A stretch of 64,000 nt of DNA from contig CAXKWD010000006.1 of assembly GCA_964059195.1 (NCBI GenBank), forward strand, positions 14,004,530-14,068,529, written 5' to 3'. The notes under the pieces were generated by a model that saw only the letters and a program-made list of their open reading frames with translations, was not told the DNA's origin and did no database searches. Made by a program: the position numbers and the translations under genes. This document shows positions 1-11,594 of the stretch, piece by piece (positions within the stretch are counted from its first letter, which is position 1; each line of letters begins with the position of its first letter). Source of the DNA: Ectobius pallidus (taxonomy: Eukaryota; Arthropoda; Insecta; Blattodea; Ectobiidae).

Positions 1-49
1 TGGAATTTAACAACCTGGGCATTGGTATGTTTTCAAACAAATCAGGCAC

Positions 50-640
50 ATGGTAAAAACAATTATTGTGAAAATGAGTGGGTAATAACAAATATTTTGA
101 AAATGAGTGTGTAAAAACAAATGATTGAAAATGAGGGAGTAAAAGCAAATGTTCTGAAAACGAGTGGGTAAAAACAAATATTTTGAAAATGAGTGGGTAG
201 TAACAAATATTTTGAAAGTGAAAATGATTGAAAATGAATGAGTTAAAACAAATGTTTTGAAAATGAGTGGGTAAAAACAAATATTTTGAAAATGAGTGGG
301 TAAAAACAAATATTTTGAAAGTGAATAGGTAAAAACAAATATTTTGAAAATAAGTGGGTAAAAACAAATGTTTTGAAAATGAGTGGGTAAAAACAAATAT
401 TTTGAAAGTGAATAGGTAAAAACAAATATTTTGAAAATAAGTGGGTAAAAACAAATGTTTTGAAAATGAGTGGGTAAAAACAAATATTTTGAAAGTGAAT
501 AGATAAAATCAAATATTTTGAAAATGAGTGGCTAAAAACAAATGATTGAAAATGAATGAGTAAAAACAAATGTTTTGAAAATAAGTGGGTAAAAACAAAT
601 GTTTTGAAAATGAGTGAGTAAAAAAAGTGTTGAAAATGAG
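50..640. repeat. 29-bp minisatellite, about 20 copies
   Basis: A tandem array of a unit close to GTAAAAACAAATATTTTG followed by AAAATGAGTGG, 29 bp long, with single-base variants and a few shortened units. The minus strand stays open for 158 codons (7-483) and, in another frame, for 108 codons (243-569). The unit is free of stop codons on that strand and 29 is not a multiple of three, so several frames stay open. I treat these frames as by-products of the repeat, not genes. Confidence 0.9.
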
Positions 641-1185
641 TGCGAACCTGTTTGAGCCTAGATAATTTCGATTTAACTTTACCTTAAGCGTACTTATTTG
701 CTTTGTGGATCAGCATAAATGTGTACTTACTATATAGTTAATAAAATAAAGTACCACAGTACTTATACTGTGCTAGTACTGATTCAGAAGTTCGGAGAAA
801 TTTATCTAGTCAGGTCGCGAAATACTGACGAAATTGGTATCATGTGATAGATTTATTTAAATTGTTCAGAACCGCGACCTCTTGATCTTATGTTCCTAAA
901 TTTTCTGCTCTGGCAGACCCACTTTGCTGATAATCAATGTTATAATGTTATTACGTTCTTCTAAAACCGATTATTTTATGTGGAGGGTACGCCAGCATAT
1001 TATCTCATCCGTTAAAAAAATTTAACACGCCAAATAAGATTTTGACAAAATTTCAGTTAGGCCTAGATTACTCTGATTTTTTCTGATATTCTTCTCAAAC
1101 CTTGTGTGTTTTTAAATTGAATGGTCTGTAAGGAAGTAAAAACACCCCAAATAGTATTTTGACAAAGATAATAATTGTTAAATGT
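641..1185. other. AT-rich DNA, nothing recognised
   Basis: No open frame of note, RNA gene or clear repeat boundary was seen here. Short stretches such as AACACGCCAAATAAGATTTT and AACACCCCAAATAGTATTTT recur about 120 bp apart, which suggests an old internal duplication. Confidence 0.5.
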
Positions 1186-1420
1186 ATAACTCACTATCTT
1201 TTACTTTCTCGCATATACGTAGTAGGCCTATAGAGAAAGTTTTGTGATCGTGACAAAAAATCGAAATCGAGATAACACCGGGAATACATGTTTCACGATA
1301 CCTAGAAACCGAAAAAAGGGTTTTGGAATGACGTATGTCCGTGTGTCTGTCCGAGGTGGTAGAGGGTAATAGGGAAGAGGTTCTGGGTTCAAATAAAACC
1401 TCGTGGCCACCCAATTTCAC
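1186..1420 (-). repeat. dispersed repeat fragment, matches 29962-30140 inverted
   Basis: The stretch beginning TTTACTTTCTCGCATATACG, through the run with GTGATCGTGACAAAAAATCG, to the TGTCCGTGTGTCTGTCCG run is the reverse complement, with scattered changes, of about 29985-30140. The part after 1360 contains a tRNA B-box-like GGTTCTGGGTTCAAAT and matches, inverted, about 29317-29365. The whole may therefore be a SINE joined to another repeat. Open frames here (1178-1522 minus) are not supported as genes. Confidence 0.6.
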
Positions 1421-1734
1421 CAGTAGGTTTTTGTAATAACTCATTCGTGCAGCATTTGCTTCTATTGTTCGGCTATATCTCAATGTATCCTGCATTTTTA
1501 CCTTTGAGATAGAGGATACCATGCAAACCTCAAGTTATTATTACTGTTATTATTGTTATCGCATTATTATTATGAGGGAAGCCCAAAGAGTGCTGGATGG
1601 ATGGGGTGAAAAGGAGTATGGCGAGAAAAGGATTGAGTGAAGAAGATGCTATGGACAGGGACTTATGAGGCAAAAGATTGTTGTGGGATGAAGGAAAACC
1701 ATTGTATTGTGGAATATTCCTTAATGAAAAAAAA

Positions 1735-1915
1735 TAATAAGTTATTATTATTATTATTTCACGGTATTGAATATAAAGATCGGTCCTGATGCTTTCCGTT
1801 CTAGATACTAGTTAGTTTTATGAAAAAGTAATAAATAAAATTTAATTGTCTCTATAATTTACTTTTTTCTATGCTAGCCTTTAACACGTATATGCGAGAA
1901 AGTTTGTGCAACATA
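1735..1915. repeat. dispersed repeat, matches 28303-28470 inverted
   Basis: The segment from the ATT-rich run through TTTCCGTTCTAGATACTAGT to ACACGTATATGCGAGAAAGT is repeated in reverse orientation at about 28303-28470. Both copies end in the word CTTTCTCGCATATACG, also found at the end of the 1186 and 30120 repeats, so the word may mark the terminus of one transposon family. No coding capacity was seen. Confidence 0.6.
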
Positions 1916-2465
1916 TTTTGCCCCATTTATTTGAAACAGTTGTGTTATTTTTCCTTATGGAGTATTTATATAAATTGCTTTGTCTTTCCCCCTTGTTGTA
2001 GTAGAAGCCGAATGTTAGTGGAATGCTTAGTAAACAGGAATCTTAAAAATCGCTTCACCCAGACATTATGTTATTATTAATATAGACTCGGACCTTCCAA
2101 TGCCAGAATAATAATGCTGAGTTTAGAAGCTGTGCGTGCGGTGAGAAGCAATAAACATCGCTTGTATGGGCATAGAAATATTCCTGTTGTAATGATGAGA
2201 ATGCGTTGTGTGAGGTGATAAGGAGATTTTGTCTCGTTGCTTGGGACGTCTCTCAAGGAGCAAGAGAAGCTGCGGTAGCGAGAGATGATACACAAGGAGA
2301 GCAATACAGTATACAGTGTTGCTTGGAGCCGGTGTTGCCATGCACCCAGCAGCTCCTCTTTCCTTCACAACCTAATGAAGATACGGTAGATTAAGTCACG
2401 CAAATAACATGCTACTTGAAATTAGTACCACACAATACTTTTGCTTTGGCTAATATAAATAACCT
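1916..2465. other. unassigned sequence
   Basis: Several overlapping short open frames on both strands (2077-2394), none recognised. No RNA gene or repeat boundary was seen. Confidence 0.4.
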
Positions 2466-3565
2466 GGGCCCTGTTTCATAGAACTTGCTAATAATATTAG
2501 AACTCATAATATTATTCATTAGTTATCTAAATCTTGTATCGTAGAGATATGAACACTACTCGTAAAATCACTTCACTAATATTATTAGTTCATTAGTCAG
2601 CTGATTGATTTGGAGGTTATGTCTGTATTGTTGTTTGTGTTTTTCCGTTTTTAGTCTTTTTTGCACTCCTTAGCTAGTAAGTGTTACTTACGAAAGTTGT
2701 TTACATGGATCGTAAGTTGACATTCCCACACAATCGTGTTGCTAAGGGCGTTGCGATGAGGTTAAATTACTTACGGTCCAAGCGCCACGTCATAATTCAT
2801 TACGATACACTTCATAATACAAGCCTTTATGGACACGGCCCCCAGGACAAATATTCGGTTCCCATAACAACAAACACATGCGAATCACTTTCTGAAATAA
2901 ACATCTATTTTCAAGAATGTATTTACATAATATTTTCAGGTAATATCACAATTAATATAATTAAATTGATATAAATAATCATCGTGCAAAAAATAGCATG
3001 CAACACACGGGTCGTAAAGGCATTTACGGGTCTCGAAAACTTAAAAACCCTCGGCCCTGTATCGCAATATACTATTTGCTAATACTATTTCAAAGCAGCA
3101 CGGCCTACATATATCTTCATAATAACTAGCTCTAAGAAATGAATAAATCTGCCAGGCACTTATTCAAGATAGCAGTAGGCTAAAATCTAATCTCAAATCC
3201 TAAAAATTTTGTTGTGATAAAAATTCCTTTCAAGAACTTCATGACTTCCAATGAGGGTGCGTAATAGATATTTTTATTACCACCTTATACCCTGAATTTC
3301 ATTTATCCTTAAAAGATGTTCCAGGAGAAATGTATTCTACCATTATCATTAGTAAAAAATACATTTCTCCTGGAATATCTTTTAAGGAAAAATGAAATTG
3401 AGGGTTTAAGGTGGTAATAAAAATATCTAAAAATTGCTTTGATAGCGCAGGTTAGCTTCTTCTAAATCCATAATTAAATCAGAGTGATTCACTTTCCACA
3501 TGATGTAATTCAGTGATGACCAGTTAAAAGATGACATGTCATTAAAAATTCGGGCCCTGTTCATT
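2466..3565. mobile_element. dispersed inverted-repeat element D, copy 1
   Basis: The left edge reads GGGCCCTGTTTCATAGAACT. Long parts (TTTGCTAATACTATTTCAAA, the TGCCAGGCACTTATTCAAGA stretch, and the TCCTAAAAATTTTGTTGTGA stretch) occur in reverse order and orientation at 49590-50474. The right part runs into a sequence ending CGGGCCCTG near 3560 that resembles the end of the element at 16374-16974. It is probably a non-autonomous DNA transposon, interrupted by the hairpin at 3266-3428. The exact right end is uncertain. Confidence 0.55.
3266..3428. mobile_element. hairpin MITE with 69-bp arms
   Basis: Arms 3266-3334 and 3360-3428 are nearly perfect reverse complements around a 25-bp loop; each holds AGATATTTTTATTACCACCT and CCAGGAGAAATGTA, or their complements. 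TA lies at both edges, which fits a Tc1/mariner-type TA target duplication but is weak evidence in AT-rich DNA. It sits inside repeat D: the other copy of D near 50070 lacks it. Confidence 0.75.
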
Positions 3566-4310
3566 AAGTAAGGGGGAGAATTTTAAGTCATCTTTAAAGG
3601 AAAAAGAGTGGCAATTATGTGCTTCAGTGAAGACTCGATACATAGCATATAATATAAATTAACTTTGTGCTGTGTACATGTACATTTGAGTAATTTATTC
3701 GGTTTAATAGTATTTTATATCGCATTCTTCAATATTTAATTCTTGATTTCAAGGTTTGTTTTGTGGTTTTGGAGTGAAAAAAGAAAAGTTTTGACCACGA
3801 TTGTTTCCTGAGCGTTTTAAGATGCTGGCTGCATCTTCGTGCCAGGTCTGACATACCCGCTTCCCCCGACATTGATCCTCACTACAGCCTGCGAGCTACC
3901 CGGCTGCTGCCGCTTGCTTCATTCAGTAACAAGGCCACGTGAGAGGGGAAGAAGAAGAAGAAAGAATGAGAGGGAGAAAACTCGGCGGCGGTACTTTACT
4001 TGCTGCCTTTTCCGGTGTCAACTTTGGCACGAGAGTTGCTTTAATACTGTTCACAAAAAGAAGAGGAATCCCCCAGAAAAAAAAAAACACTCCACCTGAC
4101 ATTTCTTTTATCTCGTTCCTTCTTGATCGAATTCTTCTCACTGGATCTACAACTTGTGGATGTATTAAAACATGTCTTGTGTGGAGGAAGAATGCAGGAA
4201 GTTATTTAGATGAACCGATCAAAGAAGTTGAGCAAGGCTTGGAATTCTCGTGCATCATTTCCGATCTCGATATGCCTGTGCTTAATTCCTACATGTATTC
4301 TACATAAATT
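3566..4310. other. unassigned, locally purine-rich
   Basis: Contains a GAAGAAGAAGAAGAAAGAAT run near 3950 and three overlapping open frames of 72-122 codons (3839-4307). Composition is less AT-rich than its surroundings. I could not recognise a protein, splice pattern or repeat, so no gene is called. Confidence 0.4.
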
Positions 4311-4738
4311 TAATAAAGAATTTTGCCATTGCTGCTGTATCAAGTGGCGACCAATGGAATTCATGATTTCTCTTATTTATTACCGTAAGTTTTCGTCATG
4401 CATTTTAATATAGCTCATGATAAAGAACTTTGCCATTGGTGCTGTATCATGTGGCGACAAATGGAATTTGTTTTCTCGTTTTGAATACCATAAGTTTTAG
4501 TATTGCATTTTAATATAACTCTTGATAAAGAATTTTTCCATTGGTGCTGTATCAAGTGGCGACAAATGTAATTTATATTTTCTCTTATTTAATACCGTAA
4601 GTTTTCGTATTGATTTTTTAATATAACTCTTGATAAAGAATTTTTCCATTGGTGCTGTATCAAGTGGCGACAAATGTAATTTATGATTTATGTTATTTAA
4701 TACCTAAGTTTTCGTCATGCATTTTAATAAAACTCGTA
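4311..4738. repeat. about 107-bp tandem repeat, four copies
   Basis: Four head-to-tail units, each with a core GCTGTATCAAGTGGCGACAA, then TTCTCTTATTTAATACCGTA, AGTTTTCGT and CATTTTAATATAACTC. Units begin near 4311, 4420, 4530 and 4636 and differ by roughly 10 percent, so the array is not recent. Confidence 0.85.
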
Positions 4739-4994
4739 ATGAGCCTAAATAGGAGTTTTAATGCATTGGGAAATGGATATGGGTAGGTGTACCTCACGCT
4801 ACATTTGCTAACTAACAGAATCAGGGTGAAAAACGACATGCAACTATTTATGCAATAAATTAATTACATTACATAGTTGAATGCTTACATACATTGAATG
4901 GAATGTGCGAACTTTTATCGTTTTATAAAGATCGTGATTGAATTAAAGACATATGTTGCATTTAAATTTAAAATAGTAAACGTAGGGACAATTA

Positions 4995-5155
4995 CAGTGC
5001 TTTGCAGATGACAAGCCCTATGTCCTTCAACTGCATATATACGCGGTCCAATCAGAGACGGCGAGACGGAGGGAAGACTCTCACTGACAGCGGCAGCCTT
5101 TTAGCCTGTGCACGTGATTGGCGGTGAAGGAAAAGGCTTCCCATATGAAAAATAC
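4995..5155 (+). repeat. dispersed repeat F, inverted copy at 54455-54607
   Basis: Starts CAGTGCTTTGCAGATGACAA and includes CGGTCCAATCAGAGACGGCG and CACGTGATTGGCGGTGAAGG. The reverse complement of all three blocks lies at 54455-54607 in matching order. The CAGTG start recalls a DNA-transposon terminus, but no partner end was found. Confidence 0.7.
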
Positions 5156-5556
5156 TTTTTGTAAATATTGGCATTATAGAGCATTACTCGGCTCACATCA
5201 ATTAATTAGCAGCGAATGTAAAACTAAAATGATTAGTGCTGTTTGTTCGGTTTAGGCTATGTAGGCTACATGATCCTATTATAAACTCTTCAATTTATAA
5301 CTCAGTAACTTATTCTGGGTCATTCTTGAGAATCCATATTTTAATATAAGGTCGGATCTTTACTTTGATCTACTATTGGTAGTTCTTATTTCTTTCGTTT
5401 TGGACCAATAACAAAATATAAGAATGATTTGAATACATGTTTTTTCTCCTTATTCCCTCTAATATTAACAGTGACACATTGAAACACTTTAGGAGCGAAC
5501 CTAATTTATTGTGATAGCTTTTTACATAAAGTATTATTGGAATAGTAGGCGAACAT
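5156..5556. other. AT-rich DNA, nothing recognised
   Basis: No open frame of note, RNA gene or repeat boundary was seen. Confidence 0.4.
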
Positions 5557-5701
5557 CATATGAACAACACCATCTACAATCTTTGGAATATCTACAGTAT
5601 AAGTATTTTTTATTTTTATTTTATTTTATTTTTCATTATATATATTAAAAAAATAAACTATTAATATTAAATTAATGATTGTAGATAGTGTTGTCCATAT
5701 G
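5557..5701. mobile_element. 145-bp MITE with 25-bp inverted ends
   Basis: Left end CATATGAACAACACCATCTA then CAATC; right end GATTGTAGATAGTGTTGTCC then ATATG. The two are reverse complements with two mismatches around an A/T-only core. A related copy lies at 24210-24380. No clear target duplication was found. Confidence 0.75.
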
Positions 5702-6136
5702 CTATTAAAAATACACAGATAAATAATCACTCAGAAATATTGATAATTTAAAATTTAAAAATTAAGAGCGTAATAGTTAAATCATTATATTTGTTAACAC
5801 CTAAATCACGTGGACTACATACCACGATTAGATAGCGTCGCCTGATAAAAGCGACCTCAGATTCGAGTTCCTTGGTCTAGATGATCCCTGTATTAAAGTG
5901 AGTTTCGTCCAAATCGAACAATGTTTGACCATATTTAGGCCTATATTGATTATCCCTCTATCAAGGAAACGGTACATGAGACGTGGCTGCCATTTTGAAA
6001 CGATAATTACCCGTAACTGTAACAGTTTGATTTTGATAGCCAAAGAACCTGGGTTCAGATCCCAGTGTCAGAGGAATTTTTATCCTATAATATTCTCATG
6101 TTGACTTATGTCTGTCATTAGTTTGGATTAACAAGT
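5702..6136. repeat. repeat mosaic with partial tRNA-like SINE
   Basis: 5980-6040 (around AACGATAATTACCCGTAACT and AACAGTTTGATT) resembles 24466-24530, so the shared block with the MITE is wider than the MITE itself. 6036-6083 (GATAGCCAAAGAACCTGGGT, then TCAGATCCCAGTGTCAGAGG) is the 3' half of the tRNA-like unit seen at 20690-20761 and 28000-28072, including the T-arm. It is a truncated SINE-like copy, not a tRNA gene. Confidence 0.55.
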
Positions 6137-6710
6137 AGTAAATATTTTATTCCAAAAGACCAAGTGGTCATAGGAAAGTCAATTACAATAATATGCAGTA
6201 ACAATATAACTTAAAACCAATTTACATGATAAAACTCTCGTACACTATACAGGGGTTAGCCAATAATGTAGTACGAACTGCCTTCTTAAACTGTCCAATA
6301 GGCAAGTTCCTAAGATGCAAAGGAATAATATTAAAAAATTTCTTAGAAATATAATCAAAATTCTTTTGTGTCAAAGTAAAATTGCATTTATCCGTATATA
6401 TATTAGATCTGGTCATGGTATTATAACTATGAACAGCGGAACATGTGGTAAAAGTAGACAGATTCGTCTTAGCATACAGAAGGCATTCGAGAACGTACAT
6501 TGATGGCAAAGTAGGAACACCTAATCTGACAAAGAGTGGTTTACAGGGAGTTTTTGCTGAAGCTCCACATATTGATCTAATGCATCTTTTTTGTAAAATT
6601 AATAATCTTTCTGCAGTAGAGTGGTTACCCCTTAAGATAAGACCATATGAAAGATGGCTGTAAACATATCCATAGTACACCTTCAGTAGAGATTCTAAAT
6701 TCAGATAATT
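6137..6710 (-). pseudogene. 5'-truncated LINE: C-terminal end of reverse transcriptase ORF
   Basis: The minus strand is open from 6680 to 6222 (152 codons). It shows the pattern found after the catalytic domain of non-LTR reverse transcriptases: YVYSHLSYGLILRGN, then LQKRCIRSICG, a long alpha-helical stretch, FFNIIPLHLRNLP, and a terminal FKKAVRTTLL. The frame runs upstream of its first Met, so the element is cut at its 5' end; endonuclease and catalytic motifs are absent. Beyond the stop is a short AT-rich 3' UTR with an AATAAA signal (plus-strand TTTATT at 6146-6151). The arrangement fits a CR1/jockey/Rex-type LINE, but I cannot assign the clade. The surviving part has no stop or frameshift, so it is not very old. 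No function is expected. Confidence 0.8.
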
Positions 6711-9016
6711 CTTTAATCATCTGTAGCTTCACACATTGAAATATCTGAATTTGCTAAGTAATTTGTAGACTTTTTCACTGCTGATTCTGCGGCACATATT
6801 TGGAATTTCCGACAGAGCGTTTTGAAATACTGGGTTTGTGTGTTTATGCGGGACGCTACACATAACTCGCGAGCCTGCCTGCACCCCTGGTGTGAGTTCA
6901 TATGAACTCCCCACTTGCTGATAAGAATGCAAAGTGGACAGGAAAAATGACCATATGGAGGAGGCAAATTGTAGAGGGCGCAGTTCCTCTCTATATCATG
7001 TCCCACGTGAACAGAACTGGAAAATGTAAACGACACTAGCCTCTTTGGTCAGATCAGGTAAATTTTATCCCAAGATTGTTTTTGGACGATGAGACTGATT
7101 TCTAGCACAGTGCACGCCGCTTATTGTGATCACTTCGGGACGCAGCTAAAATGATAATATGAACCGATTGATAACAGTAGCCGAAAGAATTGAATGAAGG
7201 GTATTTATTCACACATCAGATAATACACTACAAAAGTAAAATATATTTATTCATAAAATAATATGTAATTGTGTATCACTGAAGCACTCATAATAGCCTG
7301 CAAACAACTAGGCCTATTCTAGCAATGAATAAAAAAACGTTTTTATTGTTTCTGTTTTCTCTTTGAATTCCATTAACCATACGCATTAGTGTTTTTGGAA
7401 GTTTGCTGATCTGCTTAACAAAACATCTAACACCTGTCTGTTCAAGTCTTTTCGTTTTCCACTAACCATCACTGCATGCCATCATTGTGACCTTCACAAA
7501 TCAAAAGCAACAGCTAAACAGGGGTGAAACATATTTTATTTACTGCTCAAAAGAGAAACTTAGGGAATGCCACCCCCTCGAACAGGTCGTCCTATGAGCT
7601 GGATCACCACCCTTACTTCTAATACAACACAATGCAGTTGAGTTAGAAATGAAATCCTTAAAAACCACATTTTGAATGACGTACAATACTTGGAAATAAA
7701 CCGCAAAACGGAAAATGTGATAACATAAACCGAATCTTTGATCATGATAAGCAGAATTTTTTTCAATGTATGAGTATTAATCCGTACGGGACTTCATAAA
7801 AGTGAGAACATAACCCGACTGATAACAATATTGTGCTGTATTATAGGATTTTAGCAAGGCTGTTGTATATGAATACATTGTTTGGACGATGAGACTAATT
7901 TCTTGTTGTCATGAATCGTAAGTTGACAATCTCACATCTATCCTATTAATAAATTAAATTAAATAAACATTAAATATATTAAATAATCTATCCTGGTTGC
8001 TATACAAATACTATAAATGAAAACTCAATACTCTTATGGACACAAGCGAACCTGTGCGGTAAGTAAAACAAGTGAAAGCACAATTTGGTATATAAATAAA
8101 GGATATCCTCCAATATTATGCCCAGGTTCACGTGGATCAGAGTTTTTAACATAGAAAACTCGGACTTCAGGCTTTCAAGGCTCTTCGTAATTTCACACCT
8201 TCTGACAAAATTCTAATCAATTTTCTGGTCTTCGACTTATTTCAGGAACTTGTCATGTGCTACTTTACACCTTGGTTTCTATTTCTCAGGTAGGCCTATT
8301 TACAATCTCCTTTCCACTCCCGTTCTTGACGGATTTGCTCGGCGGCGGCATGAATGCGTTGTACCAATTCCTCTTTTGGGTTCTCTGTTACGGGCCATTC
8401 AGATAAAAAATTAACCATAAACGTAACGTGAACTTAAAATTTGGGGTCATGTTTTTCAATGTGACCATTCACAATGCATCACGTAAACACGAAACTTAAA
8501 CGTAAAATTAAACTTAACTTAGAACCTTGCAAACACCAAGCTTCTGCATTAAGTTTATGCGAAAAATAACGATACAACCAATCAGAGAACAGAGCAGGAG
8601 ACGGAAGTGGGAGTAGCCAAGAGATGGCGTCTATGAATGAGAAACTCGTCATTATGATAAAAGGCATCCATTATATAAAAATGCGGTATTGAAGGAAAAT
8701 ATTTGAACATTAGTTTCCCAATAAATAAACTATAGTAGTAAATACAGTTCATATAATATTATGTTAATTCCTATCATACGCTTGTATGATTTAAATTTTT
8801 AAAGGTGTACACTTGTTTAGTAGAAACATGAAAGTATTTTCTTCTGCCGCAGCCATTTTATCAGCTGTTCACGTTCTCATTTGTGATTGGTTGTTATCGA
8901 CGTTTAAGTTTTCGTTGCGAATTCTCAGTGCCGTGCTGAAGTTTGCGTTAAGTTTTACGTTCTTAAGTTTACGGTTAATTTTCTATCTCAGTGGCCCATT
9001 ATACTGTAAACAATAT
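6711..9016. other. 2.3 kb without recognised features
   Basis: AT-rich sequence with only short unrecognised open frames (up to 107 codons at 6713-7036 minus). The phrase TTTGGACGATGAGACTGATT at 7081 recurs as TTTGGACGATGAGACTAATT at 7882, a hint of old duplicated material. No tRNA, LINE or inverted-repeat boundary was found. Confidence 0.4.
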
Positions 9017-10114
9017 CTTTCATCCATCCCCAGAACAATTGGCACGTGGATTTAAATCGGGGGATCTAGCTGGCCAAGCAATTGATGTACCACGTCCAAA
9101 ACACTGCCTTCCAAATCTTTCATTTAAAAAGTTCACTACGTAAGTGCATTGTCTGTTGTGTATGCAATGGGATATCCTCCAATAACGAAGGTAATTCATC
9201 TTGTAAAAATTCCAACCACCGGTACATTTGCCCGGTACGGTGGTAAAAGTGCGGACCTATCAAACGATTCTGTAACAAACCGTACCAACATTCATGGGCG
9301 TCGGCATGGGGGGGCAAGGGGGGGCAACTGCCCCCCTCTGGATTGCCTTATGGATTCATTTATTTGTGGTACTCTTTGCCAACCTACAGTTGTAGCATGG
9401 AGAATAAAAAAAAAATAGAATTACTTTATAATGAGTTTAGCAAGTATAACTAATTATAACTATAATATGTATTTATAATAATATCTCACCAAGGCTATTG
9501 CTCAAAAGAGCGTATTCTGTTAACTTAAAAACTTTCTAGCCTCGTCGCTTGGGTTCAAAATAACTATCCGGTTAACTAAGTGAATATTAATGTGTTTAGC
9601 CTAATCATTTGAAATTGAGGTCCGAAATTGATTTTGCCCCCCCCCCCCCCCCTTAATAAAATTCCTGGCGACGCTGCTGCCAACATTACAACTAAATCGT
9701 CGCTGAAAATTGACAGCATTATTATATCTGCATGTTCCACATCATTTCTGCATATCTGCATACTGAACATTTCACACAAGAGCTGAAATGCATACTGGAA
9801 GGACTACCAGACTAGGTTAGGGATTCCTCCTGGCGGGCTGCCAGACTTTCTCTTTTTGAGTAGTGAGGAATGAAGGTCACGGTTCAGTATTGGTCAACAT
9901 AAGAACTTCAGTGCAATGCGGTGATTTAATCCCCTAACCGACCCGCAACCGTTGTCAAGTAGAGCGAGGTTCACAAAGATTGCGCGTCTTCAATTACTAT
10001 TCTAACAATTTTCTACAAAAGATCGAAAATCGGACATACGCACTTTTTAATCAGCATGGCGTGACAAATTTATTCCCTGAACATTGTCCATTCTTCGTGA
10101 ATCACCCTGTATAG
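9017..10114 (-). pseudogene. decayed Tc1/mariner-like (DDE) transposase
   Basis: Reading the minus strand, 9780-9680 carries a weak match (FQRRFSCNV). After removal of the inserted element at 9293-9679 it continues as NRLIGPHFYHRTG and LEFLQDELPSLLEDIPLH (about 9290-9140). After a frameshift near 9120 it goes on as RGTSIAWPARSPDLNP (about 9100-9050). The last block corresponds to the familiar insect pattern with W-P-RSPDL-P just upstream of the third catalytic acid. The catalytic acids are not all visible, and frameshifts and stops break the frame. The motif ATACAGGGTGATTCACGAAG on the minus strand at about 10114 resembles the outer end commonly seen with such transposons; linking it to this relic is an inference. 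No active protein can be made. Confidence 0.65.
9293..9679. mobile_element. 387-bp inverted-repeat element, 8-bp TSD, in transposase relic
   Basis: Left end CATGGGCGTCGGCATGGGGG, right end CCTGGCGACGCTGCTG (imperfect inverted repeats), flanked by identical CCAACATT (9285-9292 and 9680-9687). It holds a G-rich left subterminal run and a 17-base C run near 9637-9652. The 8-bp duplication fits hAT or a similar superfamily. Removing it restores continuity of the transposase-like homology on the minus strand. Confidence 0.8.
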
Positions 10115-10131
10115 CCCACTACATATCTGTC

Positions 10132-10147
10132 GGGGGGGGGGGGGGGG
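10132..10147. repeat. poly(G) run
   Basis: Sixteen consecutive G on the plus strand, just beyond the putative end of the transposase relic. Confidence 0.9.
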
Positions 10148-11594
10148 TTCACTTCATAAACTTCGGTAGAAAACAGGGTTATAGAGTAAATGGATTACAG
10201 GAAGTTTTTGAAGATTTTTGCTCCTTTTCTTGTAGAAAATATTTTTGTTTTTAGTAAAGGCTTAGTGTTTTGATTCCTTAATTTGGTTGCTAGTTAGACT
10301 TCATTAATTACGATAATATTTTCTGTATTTTTCAACATTAAGCCAAATATTCATTGCTTTTGGTACGTTGTATTTTGTTTTAATTAGGCCTATTTATTGC
10401 TATAAATAAGAATAGTCTGCCATCTTAAAGGCAATGTTAGGTTGTAGTGTGAGTGCGTACGAATTTTTCGTCTTCGGAATATTCTATTGTTACATTGTTA
10501 TATTGAGGGGCTGTTATTTACCTCACATTAGGAAGACTACAAGCTATACTTTATAATCTATGGGATAATTCAAGGAACAAACGTATAAAGAAGCGAAAAA
10601 TAATTTTTCACAAATCCAAATCTTAAAAACGCATAGGGTTATGCCAGAAATTCCTAACTCGTAGAGAGTGAGAAGAGGGAAGAAAAGCAAATTCGCCCTA
10701 TAGCTAAGGAAAAACTAAAACCATTTGCTTGGTATGGTATTTTAACTACACAGTCATGATGTGCATGTTGAAGTAGCAACTGAACTCACCTTAGATGTTT
10801 CTGCACATGTAAGGGATGATCTTACCCTCAATGACCCTATTTTCTGATTCCTACTCAACCTTTATCTTCTGCAATTTCTAACGAATGTAGGCCTTACAGT
10901 AATCAGGCCCCTAGAAAAGAAATCTTTATGTCTGGGATGGGCTGCTTCCCATTCACAGGGCTAAAATAATTATTTGCAATAGCAAATTAACATAAAAATA
11001 TTATTATAAAAGGGTGTTACTAAAATAGCTTCATCGTTGTATTGAGTGAAATTTAACAATATTAAAATAAGAAATCTGTCAGGACCAAACAAAAATATTG
11101 CTAAATGCGGGTTTATCGTTATATCGAGCATAGTTATATTACATTCGGTGCATTACATCCTTTCAACATCATATCTCATATCATTGGAAGTTAATTTGTT
11201 GCTGATGCGATTTTCTTTTTATAAATTACATTCCACTCTTCGGTACAACATCCAACCCCTCTCATAGTACTTTACAATGTCCTGTCGATTTTACAGTGCA
11301 ACGTTTCAGATGACAATTAAGGCAGAGTGAATTTTAATTGACGAGAGCTACATGCGGTGAACGGCTTTCTGAATCCCGGGCGTCGACCCTATACTAGCCG
11401 ACAGATCTCCCGTACATGTACTGGACTGGCAGCGATTGAAATATTCCTTGCAACATCAGTACATTCATTTTATCTTCTATCAGATACGGTAAACCGTTTC
11501 TACTAGTTCTTTCATTGTGTTCTGGATACAGATATACTTGTATAGTCTACATTTTCTTCAATAAACAGTATACAAATAAAATAATAATAATAAT
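10148..11594. other. 1.4 kb without recognised features
   Basis: AT-rich, no open frame above 73 codons, no tRNA or recognisable protein fragment. It ends in an ATAATAATAATAATTA microsatellite directly before repeat A. Confidence 0.4.

Noticed and set aside
50..640. CRISPR-like array
   Set aside because: Contiguous 29-bp repeats without unique spacers in an arthropod-like context; a minisatellite.
3839..4307. Possible host exon in a less AT-rich segment
   Set aside because: Three frames overlap, no domain or splice support; left as unassigned.
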